Below the pieces are notes generated by a model that saw only the letters and a list, made by a program, of their open reading frames with translations, did no database searches and was not told where the DNA came from. The position numbers and the translations under genes were made by a program. 64,000 nucleotides of DNA from Protopterus annectens (Eukaryota > Chordata > Ceratodontiformes > Protopteridae): the NCBI RefSeq assembly GCF_019279795.1, contig NC_056738.1, positions 479,351,455 through 479,415,454 on the forward strand. Direction: 5' to 3'. Of the stretch, positions 56,501 to 64,000 are shown in pieces; the stretch's first letter is position 1, and the number at the start of each line of letters is the position of its first letter.

Positions 56501-59500
56501 GCTGCATATTCCAATCTCTACACAGAGATGATGTTAGCACCCTACAAGTACAGCGGAAGAGGCCAAATCTCCCAGTAATGCAAATAGCACGCTCTGCTAC
56601 TGCGTCTCTCACTACTGTCATAGCACAGTTAGTTATGGCTTTGAATTCCACACATGCCACGTGTGTTTTTGTCACACAGAATGCCCATGTGTGGGGGGGT
56701 GGAAGTAGGGTGTATGCAATTATATGTGTGAGAGAACTGACCCTTTTGCCAACCAGTACAACACACCAGCTGCTGCATATTCCAATCTCTACACAGAGAT
56801 GATGTTAGCACCCTACAAGTACAGCGGAAGAGGCCAAATCTCCCAGTAATGCAAATAGCACGCTCTGCTACTGCGTCTCTCACTACTGTCATAGCACAGT
56901 TAGTTATGGCTTTGAATTCCACACATGCCACGTGTGTTTTTGTCACACAGAATGCCCATGTGTGTGGGGGTGGAAGTAGGGTGTATGCAATTATGTGTGA
57001 GAGAACTGACCCTTTTGCCAACCAGTACAACACACCAGCTGCTGCATATTCCAATCTCTACACAGAGATGATGTTAGCACCCTACAAGTACAGCGGAAGA
57101 GGCCAAATCTCCCAGTAATGCAAATAGCATGCTCTGCTACTGCATCTCTCACTACTGTCATAGCACAGTTAGTTATGGCTTTGAATTCCACACATGCCAC
57201 GTGTGTTTTTGTCACACAGAATGCCCATGTGTGTGTGGGGGGTGGAAGTAGGGTGTATGCAATTATATGTGAGAGAGAACTGACCCTTTTGCCAACCAGT
57301 ACAACACACCAGCTGCTGCATGGTCCAATCTCTACAAAGAGATGATATTAACACCCTACAAGTACAGCGGAAGAGGCCAAATCTCCCAGTAATGCAAATA
57401 GCACGCTCTGCTACTGCGTCTCTCACTACTGTCATAGCACAGTTAGTTATGGCTTTGAATTCCACACATGCAACGTGTGTTTTTGTCACACAGAATGACC
57501 ATGTGTGTGGGGGTTGGAAGTAGGGTGTATGCAATTATATGCGTGAGAGAACTGACCCTTTTGCCAACCAGTACAACACACCAGCTGCTGCATATTCCAA
57601 CATTGCACAGAGATGATGTTAGCACCCTACAAGTTCAGCGGAAGAATGCAAATCTCCCAGTAATGCAAATAGCACGCTCTTCTACTGCGTCTATCACTAT
57701 TGTCATAGCACAGTTAGTTATGGCTTTGAATTCCACACATGCCACGAGTGTTTTTGTCACACAGAATGCCCATGTGTGTGGGGGGGGTGGAAGTAGGGTG
57801 TATGCAATTATATGTGTGTGAGAGAACTGACCCTTTTGCCAACCAGTACAACACACCAGCTTCTGCATATTCCAATCTCTACACAGAGATGATGTTAGCA
57901 CCCTACAAGTACAGCAGAAGAGGCCAAATCACCCATTATGCAAACAGCATGCTCTGCTACTGCGTCTCTCACTATTGTCATAGCACAGTTAGTTATGGCT
58001 TTGAATTCCACACATGCCACGTGTGTTTTTGTCACAAAGAATGCCCATGTTTTTGGGGGGGGTGAAAGTAGGGTGTATGCAATTATATGTGTGAGAGAAC
58101 TGACCCTTTTGCCAACCAGTACAACACAGCAGCTGCTGCATATTCCAATCTCTACACAGAGATGATGTTACCACCCTACAAGTACAGCGAAAGAGGCCAA
58201 ATCTCCCAGTAATACAAATAGCATGCTCTGCTACTGCTTCTCTCACTACTGTCATAGCACAGTTAGTTATGGCTTTGAATTCCACACATGCCATGTGTGT
58301 TTTTGTCACACAGAATGCCCATGTGTGTGGGGGGGTGGAAGTAGGGTGTATGCAATTATATGTGTGAGAGAACTGACCCTTTTGCCAACCATTACAACAC
58401 ACCAGCTGCTGCATATTCCAATCTCTACACAGAGATGATGTTAGCACCCTACAAGTACAGCGGAAGAGGCCAAATCTCCCAGTAATGCAAATAGCACGCT
58501 CTGCTACTGCGTCTCTCACTACTGTCATAGCACAGTTAGTTATGGCTTTGAATTCCACACATGCCACATATGTTTTTGTCCCACAGAATGCCCATGTTTG
58601 TGGGGGGGGTGAAAGTAGGGTGTATGCAATTATATGTGTGAGAGAACTGACCCTTTTGCCAACCAGTACAACACAGCAGCTGCTGCATATTCCAATCTCT
58701 ACACAGAGATGATGTTACCACCCTACAAGTACAGCGAAAGAGGCCAAATCTCCCAGTAATACAAATAGCACGCTCTGCTACTGCGTCTCTCACTACTGTC
58801 ATAGCACATTTAGATATGGCTTGAATTCCACACATGCCACTTGTTTTTGTCACACAGAATGCCCATGTGTGTGGGGGGGTGGAAGTAGGGTGTATGCAGT
58901 TATATGTGTGAGAGAAGTGACCCTTTTGCCAACCAGTACAACACACCAGCTGCTGCATATTCCAATCTCTACACAAAGATGATGTTACCACCCTACAAGT
59001 ACAGTGGAAGAGGCCAAATCTCCCAGTAATGCAAATAGCACGCTCTGCTACTGCATCTCTCACTATTTTCATATCACAGTTATTTATGGCTTTGAATTCC
59101 ACACATGCCACGTGTGTTTTTGTCACACAGAATGACCATGTCTGTGGGGGGGGTGGAAGTAGGGTGTATGCAATTATATGTGTGAGAGAACTGACCCTTT
59201 TGCCAACCAGTACAACACACCAGCTGCTGCATATTCCAATCTCTACACAGAGATGATGTTAGCACCCTACACGTACAGCGAAAGAGGCCAAATCTCCCAG
59301 CAATGCAAATAGCATGCTCTGCTACTGCGTCTCTCACTACTGTCATAGCACAGTTAGTTATGGCTTTGAATTCCACACATGCCATGTGTGTTTTTGTCAC
59401 ACAGAATGCCCATGTGTGTGGGGGGGTGGAAGTAGGGTGTATGCAATTATATGTGTGAGAGAACTGACCCTTTTGCCAACCAGTGCAACACACCAGCTGC

Positions 59501-61331
59501 TGCATATTTCAATCTCTACACAGAGATGATGTTAGCACCCTACAAGTACAGCGGAAGGTTCCAAATCTCCCAGTAATGCAAATAGCACGCTCTGCTACTG
59601 CGTCTCTCACTACTTTCATAGCACAGTTAGTTATGGCTTTGAATTCCACACATGCCACGTGTGTTTTTGTCACACAGAATACCAATGTGTGTGGGGGGGT
59701 AGAAGTAGGGTGTATGCAATTATATGTGTGAGAGAACTGACCTTTTTGCCAACCAGTACAACACACCAGCTACTGCATATTCCAATCTCTACACAGAGAT
59801 GATGTTAGCACCCTACAAGTACAGCGGAAGAGGCCAAATCTCCCAGTAATGCAAATAGCATGCTCTGCTACTGCTTTTCTCACTACTTTCATAGCACAGT
59901 TAGTTATGGCTTTGAATTCCACACATGCCATGTGTGTTTCTGTCACACAGAATGCCCATGTGTGTGGTGGGCTGGAAGTAGGGTGTATGCAATTATATGT
60001 GTGAGAGAACTTACCCTTTTGCCAACCAGTACAACACACCAGCTGCTGCATATTCCAATCTCTACACAGAGATGATGTTAGCACCCTACAAGTACAGCGG
60101 AAGAGGCCAAATCTCCCAGTAATGCAATTAGCCCGCTCTGCTACTGCGTCTCTCACTACTGTCATAGCACAGTTAGTTATGGCTTTGAATTCCACACATC
60201 CACGTGTGTTTTTGTCACACAGAATGCCCATGTGTGTGGGGGGGTGGAAGTAGAGTGTATGCAATTATATGTGTGAGAGAACTGACCCTTTTGCCAACCA
60301 GTACAATACACCAGCTGCTGCGTATTCCAATCTCTACACAGAGATGGTATTAGCACCCTACAAGTACAGCGGAAGAGGCCAAATCTCCCAGTAATGCAAA
60401 GAGCATGCTCTGCTAATGTGTCTCTCACTACTGGCATAGCACAGTTAGTTATGGCTTTGAATTCCACACATGCCAGGTGTGTTTTTGTCACACAGAATGC
60501 CCATGTGTGTGTGGGGGGTGGAAGTAGGGTGTATGCAATTATATGTGTGAGAGAACTGACCCTTTTGCCAACCAGTACAACACACCAGCTGCTGCATAGT
60601 CCAATCTCTACACAGAGATGATGTTAGCACCCTACAAGTACAGCGTAAGAGGCCAAATCTCCCAGTAATGCAAATAGCACGCTCTGCTACTGCGTCTCTC
60701 ACTACTGTCATGGCACAGTTAGTTATAGCTTTGAATTCCACACATGCCACGTGTGTTTTTGTCACACAGAATGCCCATGTGTGTGGGGGTTGGAAGTAGG
60801 GTGTATGCAATTATATGCTTGAGAGAACTGACCCTTTTGCCAACCAGTACAACACACCAGCTGCTGCATATTCCAATCTCTACACAGAGATGATGTTAGC
60901 ACCCTACAAGTACAGCGGAAGAGGCCAAATCTCCCAGTAATGCAAATAGCACGCTCTACTACTGCGTCTCTCACTACTGTCATAGCACAGTTAGTTATGG
61001 CTTTGAATTCCACAAATGCCACATGTGTTTTTGTCACACAGAATGCCCATGTGTGTGGGGGGGTGGAAGTAGGGTGTATGCAATTATATGTGTGAGAGAA
61101 CTGACCCTTTTGCCAACCAGTACAACACACCAGCTGCTGATATTCCAATCTCTACACAGAGATGATGTTAGCACCCTACAAGTACAGCGGAAGAGGCCAA
61201 ATCTCCCAGTAATGCAAATAGCATGCTCTGCTACTGCATCTCTCACTACTGTCATAGCCCAGTTAGTTATGGCTTTGAATTCCACACATGCCACGTGTGT
61301 TTTTGTCACACAGAATGCCCATGTGTGTGGG
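53561..61331 (+). repeat. satellite array, about 28 units of about 273 bp
   Basis: gacccttttgccaaccagta recurs at 53,605, 53,945, 54,217, 54,561, 54,834, 55,108, 55,382 and onward to 61,103. Intervals are almost all 269-275 bp. Differences between units are mostly single substitutions and changes in a G-run (tgtgggggggtgg). Each unit has gagagaactgaccctttt, cagagatgatgttagcaccc, caaatagcatgctctgctac and gttatggctttgaattccac. The array ends abruptly mid-unit at 61,331. Units 1 and 3 carry the same extra 69-bp internal duplication. No gene is inside; open frames across units are a by-product of the unit length being near a multiple of three. Confidence 0.97.
53581..53717 (+). repeat. 69-bp internal duplication in a satellite unit
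   Basis: The block tgtgtgagagaactgaccct through gctgctgcatat is doubled (gacccttttgcc at 53,605 and 53,674). The same change recurs two units later (54,217 and 54,286) and in no other unit, which suggests local copying of a two-unit block. Confidence 0.9.
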
Positions 61332-61764
61332 TTGTTGTTCACAATAATGCATGACATTGATTAAACCAGTAACGGCAATGGACACAGATGATGTATGTGT
61401 GTGCCAAATACACATATGTACCTGTGACCTTCAATAGTTCCCATGTCTGATGCCTGCCACTTGTGAATACATGGTATTTGCACTGGATAACATTATGACT
61501 GTGGTCTTCTGTGCAGGTGCTGCATGTGGTATGTGTATATACAGTGTGAGATGTATATGGTATCATCCTAGCAGCAAGGGATACACATGTGGTCTGGGGC
61601 ATATAGTCTACATGTTGTTGATGAACAGGTGCTGCATGTTTTCACCTGTTGTTGGAGTGGTAACAAGTTGTTCCATAGCAATGCAGTGACTGCATGCTAG
61701 GAACCTTTCAGCTAGGGTGTTGTAGCTACAGTAATTCATCAGCATTCAGTAATACGTCAGAATT
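61332..61764. other. no recognisable feature
   Basis: Sequence between the satellite and LINE ORF1. Short open frames only. Confidence 0.5.
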
Positions 61765-62565
61765 CCTGGTGAGGGTATGATGCCAACCAAGGTCAGGGTC
61801 ATACCAGCCTGTGCCACATGCTCAGAGAGCCCTTCCATGTTCCCTATCATGTAGTCCAGGGAGGTACATCACAAGTCAGCCATAGTGGCATGGACAATGA
61901 CTGAGTAATATGTGTCCATGCCTCTGACTGACCTGTATGCTTGTGTTATGTGGTGGACCATAGTGCCCCACAGGCATATCACTGTGACTTTCACCTTGTC
62001 CAGCCTGGTGAGCAGGACCTCACTGTACCAGACAATAAAGGTACCTAACACAACTGTAGCAGGTGTGTTGTCTAGCCGTACAGACTGTGACTGTTTGGCA
62101 CACAGGATTTGTGTGCTATGTGTTGCATGTGCTGTGTTCTGGCTTAACGTATGCCTGTGTGCCAGCTGCAGAGGTGTCTGCTGCTCAGGCAGGATGCTAT
62201 TCTGAGGCTCCACGAATGGCCCAGTGTGTTCACGTGTTTGGATTGCTGTCAGTGTAGGTCTACATCAGACTGGTATTGTAGTCACTGTAGTATTTCATGG
62301 CACCTGACAGGTTATGCCAGTACTGGGATCGGAGTGCTTAGTCCCCAGTTTGGCTATATGGTTGCATCTCATACATGTGTTGTACGTCCATGTGTAGGGG
62401 AGAGGGTTGACTGTGTACATGTGGCAGCTGTGACATTGCCACATGACCCACATATTCTACAACTGTACCATAGAGGTGAGTGACAAGTGACCTTTGCACA
62501 TGCTACCATAGTATTGTGATTGCCATGGTGATTAACAGCACATAGGGCCAATGGGGAACAAGGTA
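61765..62565 (-). pseudogene. LINE ORF1 (SGNH type), decayed
   Basis: On the minus strand (62,213-61,870) it reads AHATHSTQILCAKQSQS and ATVVLGTFIVWYSEVLLTRL, matching AHATHSTQSWCAKQSQA and DTVVIGDSIVRHTAVPLTRL of the 46.6 kb copy. It then continues in broken frame with SLDYMIGNMEGLSEHVAQAG and MTLTLVGIIPSP to about 61,765. The GDSI nucleophile block is GTFI here, so the esterase is dead. Confidence 0.7.
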
Positions 62566-62570
62566 CATAG

Positions 62571-64000
62571 GTTCATAAGTTCATAGGTTCATAGGTTCAT
62601 ACTAGGCTATCTGCCCTAGGGCATTTATAAGCCTAGCCAGAATGTGTTTGGCCTTCGCCACCCATTTTAAATTTATTTTGCTATGCCCTTTTCCGAGGTT
62701 AGTATACTGTGCCTCTGTCTAACAGTGACACAGAAGTGATACTCGGTGTAAACCTACGATCTTCCATCCACTCATCAAGATTCCTCTTGAAGAGAGTCAA
62801 TGAGGGATTCTGCCTAACCTGGACTGGGATTGTATTCCAGAGTGAAGGGAGCCTCTGGGTTATGAATCTGTCCCTCCAGCATGTCCTATTTATTTCAGTG
62901 CTGAGGTTCAAGTCTCTCAAGTGCATAGCTCGATGAGATTTGAATATTCTGAGGTGCAGCATGTCCATTAATTCTGGGTTGGACATGGCTTTATACGTCA
63001 GGCACAGATCGCCTCTGAACAGGCGGTATGCCACTGAGTAGAGCTGGAGTTTCTTTAACCGGGCAGCATATGGCATCTGTTTGAGCCCTTTGATCCTCTT
63101 GGTGAGGTACTTTTGGGGTCTTTCCAGTTGCTGCAGGTGTCTGGTAAGGTACATCCCAATAGGGGCTTTGTACTCAATTATGGGCCTGCTGAGGGATGAG
63201 TAAAGAGGCACAATGACCTCCCCTGATCTAGATGTGAATCCCTTCATGATGAGGTGGGCTATATAAAATGTTTTTCTAACCACTTTGGCCACGTGGTTGT
63301 CAAATGAGAGATTGCTATCAACTTGGGTCCCCAGGTCCCTAATTACTTCTTCTGTACTTAATGGATTACCACCTATGTGGTAATTTGTGGGCACTTTGTT
63401 TCTGCCAAAGGGGATGACTATACACTGTTTGGCATTTAGCTTGAGGCCATGGCTCTGGCACCAGTTGTCTGTTTCTATGAGGCCCTTTTGGAGGATGCTT
63501 GTGTCGGCTGGAGAGTCGATTATGGCGGCCAGTTTGCAGTCATCTGCGAACTTGGTCAGCCATAGTCCTTCTGTGTTGGCCAGTACCTCCGAGAAATATA
63601 TACCGAACAAGAGAGGTCCCAGGACTGAGCCTTGTGGGACACCACTTGTAACTGGTTTGGAGTCTGACATGGCTCCAGCAATTCTAATCATGTGGGTTCT
63701 GTCCTTGAGCCAGTTTGCAATCCATCTAGTGACATAGGGGTTTATATTTAAGCTGGTGAGCTTCTCTATAATGCCCGAGTGGGGTATTGTATCGAAGGCT
63801 TTTGCGAGGTCCAAGTAGGCTGTGTGGACCACCTTCCCTCGCCAATGGCCTTGGTGACTGTTTCAAAGAAATCAACCAGGTTTAAGAGGCAGGATCTGCC
63901 CTTAACAAAGCCGAACTGGGTAGGATCCAGTGTCTGTAAGTCCCCAATATCTTTATTTATGAGGTCCATGATGATCCTTTCCATAGCTTTGCAGACCAAA
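62571..64000 (-). mobile_element. CR1/L2-type LINE 3' part, young, cut by window edge
   Basis: The minus-strand 3' tail is four copies of the octamer atgaacct (plus strand aggttcat, 62,576-62,610), preceded by ggcttataaatgccctaggg and the hairpin-like gtggcgaaggccaa. ORF2 reads from the right window edge to 62,699. It is the least decayed LINE here. Confidence 0.9.
62699..63999 (-). pseudogene. LINE ORF2 reverse transcriptase, one frameshift, 5' end outside window
   Basis: From the edge: DLINKDIGDLQTLDPTQFGF, KGRSCLLNLVDFFETVTKAI and GEG. A missing A in ggaagg (about 63,832) then shifts the frame, and 377 codons follow without a stop: VVHTAYLDLAKAFDTIPHSG, TSGVPQGSVLGPLLFGIYFS, catalytic FADD (residues 95-98 of the long frame), LKLNAKQC, YLTRHLQQLERPQKYLTKRI, CWRDRFITQRLPSLWNTIPV and the end DRGTVY. 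This supplies the intact C-terminus missing from the 32.7 kb copy. Function as for other CR1/L2 RTs: target-primed reverse transcription. Restricted to one single-base lesion in the visible part, so insertion was fairly recent. More of ORF2 lies beyond 64,000. Confidence 0.88.

Noticed and set aside
53561-61331. CRISPR array
   Set aside because: Whole 273-bp units repeat with no short repeat/unique spacer pattern, and the genome is clearly eukaryotic.
53552-61364. Dozens of open frames of 60-283 codons on both strands across the satellite
   Set aside because: They repeat once per unit and arise from unit length near a multiple of three. Frames break with every indel in the G-run, and no protein domain is present.

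Overview
This window looks like a piece of a large, repeat-rich vertebrate nuclear genome. It is AT-rich, CpG-poor and almost gene-free. It contains several transposon classes at different stages of decay, many nested in one another. Three copies of a tRNA-headed SINE match the V-SINE superfamily (DANA in zebrafish, Lun1 in lungfish). Together with CR1/L2-type LINEs, a DIRS-like relic, Tc1, hAT-like and PIF/Harbinger elements and an intact TIGD3 orthologue, they suggest a lungfish or another large-genome, fish- or amphibian-grade vertebrate. The species is inferred, not proven.

Layout. 1-6 kb: tRNA-derived SINEs, a 40-bp minisatellite and the right end of a PIF/Harbinger element that carries a plausible three-exon Myb/SANT-like gene on the minus strand. 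6-10 kb: a decayed retroelement ORF, a Tigger/pogo-type MITE nested in an older repeat, and a Tc1 element broken by a V-SINE and by a 101-bp inverted duplication. 13.6-18.3 kb: a badly decayed DIRS-like retroelement (minus). 22.4-23.9 kb: the one host-type gene, TIGD3 (minus), a domesticated pogo transposase with two of three catalytic acids replaced. 24-34 kb: three CR1-type LINE copies, one interrupted by a V-SINE, and SINEs whose 3' end copies the LINE tail. 39.66-40.27 kb: a CpG-rich, ETS-motif-rich segment, the best promoter candidate in the window and possibly the TIGD3 promoter. 40.4-41.5 kb: hAT-type MITEs. 42.47-45.2 kb: the left end of a Harbinger element with a nearly intact transposase carrying all three catalytic residues. 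45.2-50.5 kb: one CR1-type LINE split by insertion of a second. 51.3-52.2 kb: a minus-strand LINE piece. 52.4-61.33 kb: a large satellite array of about 28 units of about 273 bp, preceded by about five older units of 228-241 bp whose sequence looks tRNA-derived. 61.8-64 kb: minus-strand LINE ORF1 and a nearly intact LINE reverse transcriptase running off the window edge.

How parts relate. The LINEs supply the 3' tail that the tRNA-headed SINEs at 28.0 and 34.2 kb appear to exploit. The two Harbinger halves share a terminal sequence and together hold both proteins that such elements use (DDE transposase plus Myb-like partner). The satellite lies between two minus-strand LINE fragments that could be halves of one copy. 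Most remaining sequence holds nothing I can identify.
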